64,000 bases of DNA, taken from Epiperipatus broadwayi (taxonomy: Eukaryota; Onychophora; Udeonychophora; Euonychophora; Peripatidae). Positions within the stretch are counted from its first letter, which is position 1, and each line of letters opens with the position of its first letter. A program made the position numbers and the translations under genes. The DNA is taken from assembly GCA_028023455.1 (NCBI GenBank), contig JAQFVV010000030.1:4918501-4982500 (forward strand), written 5' to 3'. The notes beneath the pieces were generated by a model, which was given only the letters and a program-made list of their open reading frames with translations, was not told the origin of the DNA and did not search any database. Of this stretch, positions 36,608 through 48,009 are shown in pieces.

Positions 36608-36709
36608 TTATATATATATATTATATGTCAAAGCGTTGATTGGGAAGCGAATCCGGGCCAGCTGCTTGTAAGGCAGCTATGCTAGCCGCTAGGCCACCAA
36701 CGCTTGGCA
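36608..36709 (-). mobile_element. tRNA-derived SINE, copy 5
   Basis: On the minus strand the A box is TGGCCTAGCGG and the B-box region is CGGATTCGCTTCCCA, with the 3' end TTTGACATATAA and a TA-repeat tail. Flanking TTTGATGTC repeats (about 36599-36607 and 36712-36720) fit a target duplication. Confidence 0.88.
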
Positions 36710-36724
36710 TTTTTGATGTCATAT

Positions 36725-38885
36725 GTATTCATTCAATAATCGAAAAAAAGAAATTTAATTTCATATTGTTCTATTACCCACCCAAATGATTTTGTAGAAT
36801 CACATTCCACATTTTAAGTCCATAATTTTTTTTGAAAAAGTACATATTAGGTTTGGATACCTATTTATATATCGTATATGATAAGTTTTAATGAATTAAA
36901 AAAAAATCAGTTTTCTAAATATTTCTTAAGTATTTGCTCATTTTATTTATTCAGATTTCTTGAAAGATGTGTGTATCAATACCATTTAAACATATCTTCA
37001 TTTTTCTAACTTCTGATAACTGAATCAAATAACATATAAACTGTGTACATTCATTAACGTTTCCGGTTTTGTTTGGTTATAAATCAAGATAACACTGTTT
37101 AAAACAAGGGGGTAAATTTGTAATAGAGAACATATATTGTTCCATTTTTTATATATTTAAATTTTTTTTATACAATCAAAAATTTATTTTTTAAATGGTA
37201 TTTATTTATTAAATGTTCCTGATGATTTGTAACATTTCCCCGGTTTTTATTTATTCAAAATAATCTTTTTTTGATTGAATGTACTTGTTAGACTGATCTA
37301 ATAATGATTTAAATCACGTTTGTTGCTTATTCTATGATTTAGCCTAAAATATGCTTGTAGATTCTGTTTAAATGTAATCAATATCAAAATATGTATCTTT
37401 CAATGGAATTTCTAGTTTTGGGAATAGAAATCTCATACTGGTATATCTAGCAAATGCAGCGGATGATTTAGCATATAGGTTTAATTTTTGGCCATAAATT
37501 ATCAAACATTTAATGAATAAAGCAAATATCAATTACTTGATCCACATTTCACATCACTATGTTTCAAAACTGTTAAATAAAATCCACTACTAATTGTTTG
37601 TCCTTGTGGGGGCATTGCTTTGATTTTCAGTAGTATTTTTCATCTTTTTTTTGCTTTTGGTGAATTTTTTGACTTTCATTCTGCACTTGATGCTTTATTT
37701 TTGGATCATATTGGAAGCACCATATCTATTAGAATTGTTTTCTGAAGTTTGACTTTTTTCTTTTGACTCAAATAATTTTTTTGCAATGTTGAACTCTCAT
37801 CGTTTTTTTGATCTGATAATTTGTGTGAAACAGATCTTGAACAAACCGATGCTTTTCCTAAATCCTCATTTGAAATTAATCAAATCGTTCAATTGATAGT
37901 AAGAACATTTTCATTTTGTTTTCGTGAATGATCACCATCTTTTAGTTTCTCTCTACATTCCCAAAATTGTTTATGCTGCTTGATACTCTGGCACATTTCA
38001 AACAATTATTACCATTTCATGTGTTTTTTGTTGACATTTGTACTAAATTTTGCATGGAATTTTATGACAACTCTATGTGATGTTTACTAATGTTTTAAAC
38101 GTCCATTCTGGTAGCTATCTGGCTCAAATGTAGACAAAATGTTTGTCATATACTGAAGTCTAAAACAATGTGTTAAACACATTGATAGCACCAACTGTTT
38201 TGAGTTATAAAACCATTCTATGAACTTTAGTGTCACATCGTGTATGTAAGAAATCAGTTGTAAATACTTGAAAGTTATTTTCATAATTTTATATATAAAT
38301 AATTTGTACAGAAAAGCTGTTTTATATTATCACTCTTATACAACTATCCCACCCTTTTTTTGTATTTATTAAATTATTGTAACTTTTTGTGATAATGTAT
38401 ATTGCTTAAAAAAATGTTGCATTTCTTTTTCTTAGATAGGATCATTTTATTACACATGTAATTTTTATTTGAATAAATATGTTATTGCATAATTTTGTTG
38501 TACAGATAAATTTTTTGATAATAACCATACATCAATTTTTAATAGATAATTTTGTGAAAATTATATTCATTGATAATATTTTATGTCAATTGAGAAATTA
38601 TAAAATATACTTTTCAAAATCATGTATTAATCATTAGTTGAAACATTTTATAAACAACTGAATGATATTCTTTTTTAATGTCATTAACTATGACATTTAT
38701 AACAGGAAAAACAAAATTCCATTAGTGTTTTTTTGTTGTTGTTGATTAAATTATTTTCATTTAAAAAAATAATTCATTATTTAAATTAACTATCATCTTA
38801 ATGATTATAATAAAAAAATAATAACAATTTTATTTAGATTGTACTTTGTTTATAGTACAGCAAACTTTCAAAATAACAGCACACC
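36725..38885. other. AT-rich spacer
   Basis: No recognisable gene or repeat. Confidence 0.4.
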
Positions 38886-38890
38886 GAGTA

Positions 38891-39074
38891 ATGGAACATG
38901 AGTGGCACTACTGTATGGAGAATTTTGCCTGTTTTAATGGAAAACGAGTGGCACTACTATATGGATAGTTTTGCCTGTTTTAATGGAACATGAATGGTGC
39001 TACTATATGGAGAGTTTTGTCTGTTTTAATGGAACATGAGTGGCACTACTGTATGGAGAGTTTTGCTTTTTTTA
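38891..39074 (+). repeat. Four 46-bp tandem units made of the family B end
   Basis: The period is exactly 46 bases (starts 38891, 38937, 38983, 39029). Each unit is ATGGAACATGAGTGGCACTA followed by the CTGTATGGAGAGTTTTGCCT end of the foldback family, with few changes. Confidence 0.95.
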
Positions 39075-39089
39075 ATGGAGCATTCAACA

Positions 39090-40090
39090 TAATAGCACTT
39101 TGGCTTAAATGATTGACATTAGATGTTAGTATTATATTCAATCATTAGACTAGTTTCTGGCTATTACCTTATAAAGTGAGCATCAATTTTGTAGGTATAC
39201 ATCTAGTCTGAGTTTTGAATATTGCATAACCATTTAGGGTCCATTGATTAGTTAAGCTTGCGATATATGGCCCTGAAATAGGCTAAGTAAAATTAAGTTA
39301 TAATAACAATATAAAAAATAAACAAAGTTATGTAATGCTTTGTTTAATATTCAAGATATTTGAAAGCATAATTGAATTTAGAAATATGTGTATATTTGGA
39401 GTAAGCTTTACAAAAATATTAAAGTTAGAAAATAGCAATACGTAATTATATGAATAAAAAAAGTATTGTTTCATATAAATATGAAATAAAGTTATGTATT
39501 GTAATGGAATGTGGCAAAGATCAGGGAGAGAGTTATTCTGGAGCATGCATATAACTATAACCTCCATAGGGAAAGCCAAATTTATATATATTAGAAAGAA
39601 GGCAAATCCATTTGGGAGAATAATGATGAAAATGGGAAGGTCATGTGCATGCGTTTTATAATTGAGGTAAGAACAAACAAGAAAATGTTTCATCAGATAA
39701 GACTAAGGGTAGCAATTTCTAATGATTTTTATATGTTATAATAAATTAAACATTATGAGTAAAATAAAATATTTTATTTTCATATAATTGGGCGGAATAC
39801 TATCTAAGTTGATTTATACATGGAATTCTTTACTTTAGATTCCTCAAGGATTCCCATTAGGAATACTTTTTGCTAATAAAATACCAGAACATGGATTAGG
39901 CATACTTTCAATTCTTTAGTTATTTATCTAAATTTGAAATATTCAGTCTAAATCTTGATTTGTTTTATTAGTCTAGCTATAGCCCAATAATTAAACACAA
40001 CTCCATAATCCTCTTCCCATTTATCTTTCTGATAAGCATGTGCTCATTGAAACTCTGCATCCATTCAGCATGAATCCTTTCAATTAAACT
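39090..40090. other. AT-rich spacer
   Basis: No recognisable feature; the minus-strand frame at 39328-39693 is not convincing. Confidence 0.35.
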
Positions 40091-40098
40091 AATAATCT

Positions 40099-40332
40099 TG
40101 ATCACCATTTCTTATGCTTGCTCATAACTTATTAAAATGGGCAAAACTCTCCATACAGTAGTGCCACTCAGTGCAAGCTAGATTAATTAATGGATGCCAG
40201 AAGGCTTATGCATAAAATTCATATCCAGTGTCTTCTCATCCAATATTTCCAGACTAGTTTCTAGCTTGTCGCTTTCGTCAGTGAAGAGCCTTGGATCTGA
40301 GAGTGCTGTACCTAGATCTTAAGACTGAGTCA
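40099..40332 (-). mobile_element. Foldback family B, copy with the hammerhead-like core
   Basis: Left end TGATCACCATTTCTTATGC, then GGCAAAACTCTCCATACAG, CACTCAGTGCAAGC, ATGCCAGAAGGCTTATGCAT, and GAGCCTTGGATCTGAGAG to the end. The minus strand carries CTGACGAAAGC-GACAA-GCTAGAAAC at 40257-40281. Confidence 0.82.
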
Positions 40333-40334
40333 AT

Positions 40335-41335
40335 CTTTAAATTTAAAATACATAAAATTTTAATATGTACAATTGTAAATAATCAGTAAATTTAAATATA
40401 ATAATTAATATTGTGATCGTTGATGACATTCATTTTAACAAACACTATTCTTAACTTCAAGTAGTTTTAATTTTATTTTATCTCTTAAATTTTCATACTA
40501 ATTTCTTTGTAGCTTTAAAAAAAATGTTTCCAATCAGTTAAAATTATGCACATGTGCTTCTTCTATATCTTAAAGTTTTCTTATTCGATGCTACAAAGTA
40601 CACACATTCCCCCAACAAACTTAAAAACCAAAATGTACACGTTTATTTAAAATCAAAATATATTTAACAATGAAAATAAGTTAACAAAAAACATGTTAAT
40701 AGAAATCACATGTAAAACTAAGAAATCAAATTTCAAAAATAAAACTATGGCAGTGTGTCAAAAACAAAAAATAAATATATTTATTTAAAAAATGAAAAAT
40801 AGGTGTCAGCACTATATATTTAAATGAAAATAATGCATACCACTGGTAATAGGTATTTTATATGAAAGCAATTCATAACAAGTCAAATGGAGGTGTGAAG
40901 TTAAGTGCAAATCCATTCATAACATCAAGTTGTAACCATAAGGTAAATACAAAATATGTGTTAAACGAATGCAAAAAACTAGTTGATAGCAATGGCTGTT
41001 TTAAATGAAAGCAATAGAAAAACATTCGCAGTACCAGTGTATCAATTTATAACAAGCACAAAATATGAAATAAAGCAAACAATATATCTGAAAGATATGA
41101 TATGTTGGACTATTTTCATCATTTATGAGTGAATGTTGAATGTATAGAAAATTTTAAACTCCAAATACAAACAACTTGTTAGTAATAACACACAAATAGA
41201 CAATACAGGTTAGTAATTAATCTTGCTCTTAGGAAAAAGTAAACTAATTAGCTTTGCTGGAAAAAAAAAATTGAAGGACTTTGGAGGATTTGAACGAACC
41301 CTCATATATATATATCAAATTTCTACTCTATGTTG
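40335..41335. other. AT-rich spacer
   Basis: A-rich; no recognisable feature. Confidence 0.4.
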
Positions 41336-41344
41336 CCTTTGACA

Positions 41345-41430
41345 GAATAGTTCAGTTAGTAGAGAATTTGCCTTAAATTCGATATTCAAGAATCTAAAGG
41401 TGTTGGTTCAACTTCTAAGTGAATATTGTC
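41345..41430 (+). mobile_element. tRNA-like fragment (SINE or tRNA pseudogene)
   Basis: TAGTTCAGTTAGTAGAGAAT is close to the D-arm/A-box of many tRNAs. GTTGGTTCAACTTC is a B-box-like stretch about 60 bases later. The intervening anticodon region does not fold clearly. Confidence 0.4.
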
Positions 41431-42725
41431 ACTGTGCATATAGGCCAGAAACATCCGAAGAAGAGTGGAGAATAATACTACTAGAAACGTGTAATTACTA
41501 AACTGTATATTTGGAAAGTTTAAAATTTTCTATACATTTAACATTCACTCATAAATGATGGAAATATCCAACGTATCACATCTAATATACCATCATTACA
41601 AACCTTCAGACGAATATGTCTGTATTTAAAGTGAAACCAACTCGTAACAAATAAAATACAGTACAGGCCAAACAGAATTTCATTTCTGAATACATTTTAC
41701 TTCATTCTGTATACTTTATTATTATTATTATTTGTTGTATATTTTGGGGGTAAATAAATTATTTTCATTGTTAAATATTTTACTTTATTTTTGCTGTAAT
41801 TCAAGAATAAATGTATATTTTTTAAAAGTAAATTTGTACTTTTTATTAATTGGGTTGTTTTTTTTTTTGTATTAGTAAGTATTATACTTCCATCTAATGA
41901 TTGGTCTCAGGATATAAGAATCCATTTACAAGGGTCATACAAAGCTAGTTCTTGCTATGGACAAACATGCAATATGCCACCAGATTATTGACATTTTAAT
42001 CTTTATTTGTTATGATAGACATTTATTTATTATGCTTGGCCAATATAGACAAACATTACATAAGATTTAAAACCAGCAATATTAGCAGAATTACGTGCAA
42101 CATTCCCAGGGACAGGCAACACTAGACAACAATGACTTGTCATTGCCCTCAATATGGCTGCCCCAACTTTGAGCCCAGTATCAGTGGGGACATTTGAAGA
42201 AGAGATGAACTGGACTCACAAGATTTACTGTTACTAAAATGTACCATGTATTGTCAGAATGGCTCATCAACCAGTGATATTAAAAATAAGCCTGGTCACT
42301 GACACACATTTACTTATGTTTGCTTTTCCCAGCATGTTCCAGGTAACACTGATTATACTTAAGCATTTGCCTGCCTCCAGTCAGCATAATTAGTGACTCC
42401 CAATAGGATATCCAGGACCATCTGTACTGAGTGGACTAGCTTAGCTAATGTTCATTTTGTTTGCAGTATTTTGTTTCTGGGTGTGCCCAGTAACATTGAT
42501 TATACATGGCCAAAGGTAGAGGTGGTCACTATTTTGGCATCTGATTGACTTTAGCCAGTATGTTTCATGGCTCCTAAGAGAGTATCCACTATTATGTGCA
42601 CCATTGGTTAATTTCCGTTCGTATCAGTTATTGTAAGGAAATCAAGTTATCATGTGACTTAATTTAATAAGCTTGTATTACAAATGTTATATAATGAGTG
42701 TGCCAATTTTTTCAGAATATTTTTA
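41430..42725. other. Spacer
   Basis: The composition is more balanced between about 42050 and 42640, but no frame or family is recognised. Confidence 0.3.
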
Positions 42726-42731
42726 TCCTCA

Positions 42732-42785
42732 GACTGGCTTGCACTGAGTGGCAATACGTATAGAGAGTTTTGCCTGTTTTAATAG
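42732..42785 (+). mobile_element. Foldback family B, end fragment
   Basis: GGCTTGCACTGAGTGGCAAT followed by AGAGAGTTTTGCCTGTTTTA. Confidence 0.75.
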
Positions 42786-42789
42786 TATG

Positions 42790-43545
42790 ACTTTACTATA
42801 CTTTAGATCCATACAAATCTGGCTTTTTGAATCTTTAAATAATATAAAATATTTATAATTATCTGCTTGCAAGTTTATGACATTTTAATAATGAAAATTT
42901 TGATAAATAATCAAAATATAAAACAATGAACACTTCATTATTCTACTGACTGATAATTAGCAGATTAACTGATTAATCTCATTCTATATGTTAATAAGAT
43001 ATTGATTTTATATAGCGCGCGATGTTTTTAATCTGTAATAAATTAATAATCAGCATTAAGCTAATGCACATGCGCTTTGTGGATTTTAACTTAGGGAATT
43101 TTCTTTTTATTATGATCATATTTATATCAAGTACATGGATTGTGTATAAAAATCTATATTTACAGAAATAATAAAAAAAAGACTAACCATAATAACTCCA
43201 GTTAAACAATTCTAAATGTTATTTTGTGAGTTATCTTGAGGAAACAAAGGAAAAATATCAACTACGCATTAGGATATTTTCCAGTGGAATAAAATCATCT
43301 TGATATAAAAAATGTAATATTTAGAATTTTTTGAAAATGTAATATTCACTTGAAGATTTGAAAACTAAAATACATCTGAGAAATGAATAATTGAGATACA
43401 TTATCTGCTACTTAACTAAAAAAAATTATGTGCACTATTTTTCCATTTGAACATAAAATAACATTTATAAATTAATCAATTCTGTTAGATATTTTCTAAT
43501 CATTTTTGACTATTTTAAAATTATGCATATTAGAATTCTCCAGCT
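42790..43545. other. AT-rich spacer
   Basis: No recognisable feature. Confidence 0.4.
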
Positions 43546-43550
43546 CTTTT

Positions 43551-43610
43551 CCCCCCCCTCCCCCCCCCCCTTCCCTCCCCCCCCCTCCCCCCCCCCCCCC
43601 CCCCCCTCTT
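43551..43610. repeat. C-homopolymer tract
   Basis: Nearly pure C, broken by single Ts. The next 200 bases (to about 43800) also have unusual C and T/A runs. Proline-rich open frames across it are low-complexity artefacts. Confidence 0.9.
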
Positions 43611-46264
43611 TCCTTTTCTCAACCCCCTTCCCCCAAATTTTTTTTAAAAACCATCTTTTCCCACCCCAACCCTTTAATCACCAATTACCAAGGATTTTTC
43701 CACCCCTGGATAATTCTCCATAAATCCCCCACCACCCCCCCAGTAGACATTAACACTCTTATTCATCTAAAAAGTATATAAACCAAATTCCCCCCTAAAA
43801 AAATCTTTTAAAACTAAACTAAATATATGCATTTACCTGTTTATTAATGATAATTTATTTATTCATTTAATTTAAAAAATGGAATATTTGTGTAATTTAA
43901 ATTGGGAGGGGGGTACTGCTTTTTAAAAGTTGTTTAAATTTATAAAAATAATAATTTGTTAACTATAGATGTTACTTATAAGTATTAAATTAATGATTAA
44001 AAATGGAAATAGAGGAAGTCCTATTTTTTTCTTCCATAAATTATAATAAAAAAATGGGAAAATATAACATCATCATCAGACATTATCAATCCACTCCAGG
44101 ATGGTCTCTCCAAATTCAATCCATCTTTTCCGATCTTTAGCCTCTCATCTCCATATCATCCCTGCACACTTTTTTATTTCACCCATCCATCTCACATGTA
44201 GTCTCTTTCTGGGTCTTTTACAATCTCTTGGAATTCAGTTTAAGATTTCAATTGTCAATCTATTATCTCTTCTAGCAATATGTCCAGCCCAGTCCAGTGG
44301 GTGAAAACACTACCCATTTTTATGTGTATGGTGGCCCCAGTAAAAATTTAAAATCTGCCTCTGTTCTTCTATAGTAATGACAAACTGAAAGTCAATACAT
44401 TTGTTGACTAATGGTAACTCTTAACACCACCTGGATTACCTTATGCAGCTGTTATGCTTATCTGTAAGAATGGCCTATCCCGATCCATTATTGTTACTGA
44501 TAAGCTGAATTTATTTTTTCCAATGCCAGTCTTTCTGCATTTCAGGTTCTGATCATATATAATATTGATCATAACTATAGTGGTCAAATATCTAACATCA
44601 TTTTTTATTTGTCCACAATGTTGCAAACAAATATATAACATAAATAATCTAAATAAGATTGAAATAAACAATTATTGATAATTATATTTTAATATTTATC
44701 AAACCGGGGAGTGCCAAAGCACAAAACCGTGGTCAGAGGTTGGGGGGGGGATTTCCTGACATATTTTAAATGCTTTCTCTGGCTAAGCATTTATCACAGC
44801 TTGTTGAGCAATTGGCAATGCTCATTGTTTATATCTTACAAGCTTAAGAGAATTGGGTCATGTGATCTATGACTTATTTTGACTATTTATAATTATCATT
44901 AGTTATTTATTTCAATCTTATTTAGATTATTTAGTTTAAACATTGATTATTTTTTAGCTCTTCCGTCAGTTGTCTCTTCATTATTACTAGAAGATGGTTC
45001 AACTCATTAGTATAAGGTATATCAGTTTCATACCTGTACTTCATCTCATAATTACATACAGATATTTGTGATGTTCAATTTTTATTGAGCTATTAAACAT
45101 TCTGAATAATATCTATTACAGAAAATCCTTGTTGATTAAGAAAATACCCAACAATGGTTTATGATCCAATATACCAGAAAATTTATACCTATATATGTAT
45201 TCATGAAGTTTTTTAAAATTTCTGCAACTGATGCTAAAACCTCTATCTACATGTGCACAGTTAGGACTACTTTACTTAAAATTCATAAAGTCAATACTAC
45301 CAGTCTTTCAAAGTAATCATGGCTGTGGTAGTGAATAATCATAAATGGAAATTATATTCCTGTTTTGTATTGTATTGCTCTAAACCTGCAATTCATGTTT
45401 AGCTTCCCTTACGTTTTGTAATGCTTAAACTTGTTCCTTCCATCACATCCATTTTAATCCTTTTAGAAGTACCCTTTGAGAAGGTTCCATTAGTCTGTGT
45501 ATTAATTTGAAAATCTCAAAAATGCCTGAAGATCTTTAACATTTTATGATGCTTAACTAAAATAATCTCATTTATATTTATCCCCTAGTTTCCCCATTTT
45601 AATCCAGAAAATACTTCTTATAAAACTCCTGTAATTTTTGGAGATATGGAATCATTCTGTTTGTACATCTTTTTCATTGTTAATCTTCTTAGTATCCCCA
45701 TGAAAGCTAATCTCTTCTATTGCAGTTTGAGAAATGTTCTTCAGAATATGTAAATATCCCAAATCTATATCTTGATGTTCCAAAATTTTAATCACCATGA
45801 AATTATAATATCAAATGTCTTTTCATAATCTATAAATCAAAAGCATAATGGCTATTCATATTCATTGGTCCTTTCTATAACTTCTCTCAAGACTTTGATG
45901 TGATTTACTGTGCTGAAACCTTTTAAATCCCGATTGCTCTTGGTTGATTAGAATCCAAAGTTCACTGTAGATGACTTAATTATTTTAATAAAGATTTTGT
46001 ATAAAACTGATAGAAGATTGATAAGTCTGCAACTTTATTACTCTTTTTAAAGATCAATATTATTACTACACGATTCCAATCACCTGGCACATTTTTCTTA
46101 CACAAACATTTGATATATAATTTTGTCAATAATCTTTGTTTCTTTTAAAATGTCAATAATAATTATCATTTTCTGGGATTTTTTTCTTCATGGATATAAC
46201 TGTACTTTTCACCTTTGCCATTTAAAATACTTGGCAATTCTGAATATAGTATACCATACACTCC

Positions 46265-46525
46265 TCAATAAACACTTTACATTGCAATTTTAACATTTAT
46301 TTCCACTTGCTTACAGTTTCACTTGTAGTGAAGTTTAAAGAGATCTGATGATGACTGCAGGGAATTAGAAACTGTAAGCAAAAGGAAATAAATATATTAA
46401 AATTGCATTGTAAAGTGTTTATTGGTACTGAAGTTTAATTAAAGAGCTGATGATGACTGCAGGCTAGTTGAAACTGTAAGCAAGAGGAAATAAATGTTAA
46501 AACTGCATTGTAAAGTGTTTATTGA
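46265..46525. mobile_element. Penelope-type terminal repeats, one inverted and two direct copies
   Basis: 46265-46326 is inverted; 46328-46424 and 46427-46525 are direct copies. All end in AAATAAATGTTAAAA-like sequence followed by TTGTAAAGTGTTTATTG. The direct copies carry CTGATGATGACTGCAG...GAAAC (46345-46372 and 46447-46474), resembling the hammerhead motif of Penelope terminal repeats. Tandem plus inverted termini is a known Penelope arrangement. No coding part is attached. Confidence 0.6.
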
Positions 46526-47003
46526 CACATGTATGGTATACTATATATATATATAATTTATCAATGCAAATAAGGAGAAGTGTAAAGAAATTTTAACAAT
46601 TCTGAATATGTAGTAATTGTAGGGAATACTTTATTTTCTTGTTCTTTATTACTATATAATTTGTAGAATTTTTCCGCACATTTCATGATTGCTGAAAAAA
46701 CTTTTCTTCAAATGCTAAGATGTTTTACACCTTTGTTAACTTATTCATTTATTATTATTTTACAAAATTCAAGGTATTCTTTTTAATGAAACTTTTTTAA
46801 AAATTTCATATTCCTTATATATGGTCTTGGCTCTTATTATTGTTGAAAAAAAACATTCTATTCTATAGTTCTATTATAGTTTTGGATACTATTGGTAATT
46901 TTTTTCTTTCATTTTACAAAACTCTAGATATTCTTAATGAATCATTAAAACATTTTTTCATATTTATTTTCTTGGTACATGGTTTTATTTCAATTAAAAA
47001 TTT

Positions 47004-47100
47004 GTCAAGTGTTGTTAGCCGTGAGGTCATCGCAACCGCCTTGCAAGCAAGTAGTTGGTTGCAGACGGTTGTGGGTTTGCGTCCGATGCTATGACATATG
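47004..47100 (+). mobile_element. tRNA-derived SINE, copy 6
   Basis: GTCAAGTGTTGTTAGCCGTG (A box), AACCGCCTTGCAAGCAAGTAG, GGGTTTGCGTCCG (B box) and the end GCTATGACATATGAG before an A tract. It is inserted in the RTE LINE, so it is younger than that element. Confidence 0.83.
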
Positions 47101-48009
47101 AGAAAAAAAAATTTAGTGATAAATTGCTGGTTTTTAGTACTGTTTATGTTTCTTGGTTTATCTTCTTATTGATCTTAGTCAAATCTGAACTATTTTCCAA
47201 GTCTGGTAATATTTTAAAATCATTTGCAAGTTCTAATTTAAATTAAATGGAATGTTAAGAATATTAACTGTTAATACGATCTTTCTTAAAAGTTTTTGTC
47301 TCTAAATTTGCATTACCTTGTAGCATATATGATTACTTCATTTTTTGAATCTGTTAAAAACATAATAATCTTGAAATACATATTTTCTATTAATCAAAAC
47401 TAAGTTCATTTTTGTTGTATGTTCATTTGGGTGTTTCCTTATCCATTTCTATTTAGCATTTTTCTCAAAGAAAACATTCATAAGTTTTTCTTTTTCTGTG
47501 AACTTTACAAGTTTATATTCTCTCATTTCTATCACCAAAACCAAATTTATCCATAGCATTTCATCTTTCAATCATTTATCAATTTTAGTATTAAAGACAT
47601 ATCAATTTTAAAATGTTTGATGATCTGATCAAAAATATTTTGTATATCCATATAAAAGTTTACATCTTTATCACAATGAGAACTTGATAGGACATAAACC
47701 TGAATTGTGTACATTTAATATCTTCCATAAGTCAAATAACTAATCTTGCCATTCTGTCTAATATATCCCCAAACTTTATAATGTTGTTTTTTCCACTTTT
47801 TTATTTATAACGAATCCCATTCCATTTCTAATATTTGTGTTTTTATAATAAAATATATGTTCACTTTTTAAATTATCTTTTCATTTTTTTTCTAAGTCCT
47901 TGCAATTTGTGCAATCTTGTTTTGATAAAATCTGTAGTTGTAGGTACCTAAATAAAAGGTCACTTGAATGGAAGCCTGGTCTGCACTCTGGAGATTCTTG
48001 ATAGTTTCT

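Larger units (their letters stand above)
44069..48000 (-). mobile_element. Degenerate RTE-type LINE, nearly full span
   Basis: Read on the minus strand, the endonuclease comes first: LGTYN near 47935 and KFGFGDRNER at 47521-47549, followed by remnants of the SDHR region. The reverse transcriptase follows: VPGDWNRVVIILIFKK near 46080, NLLSVLYKIFIKIIK near 46000, and FIDYEKTFDI at 45803-45838. The 3' end at 44310-44069 matches the fragment at 3953-4373 in inverted orientation and ends in TGATGATGATG. Stops and frameshifts are frequent. A SINE (47004) and Penelope-type repeats (46265) are inserted; 44310-45300 is unassigned. Confidence 0.85.

Noticed and set aside
43506-43781. Proline-rich open frames
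   Set aside because: They are translations of a C-homopolymer tract, open in two frames at once, with no start context or domain.
46840-47246. Two plus-strand frames
   Set aside because: They run antisense through the RTE LINE relic and the inserted SINE.
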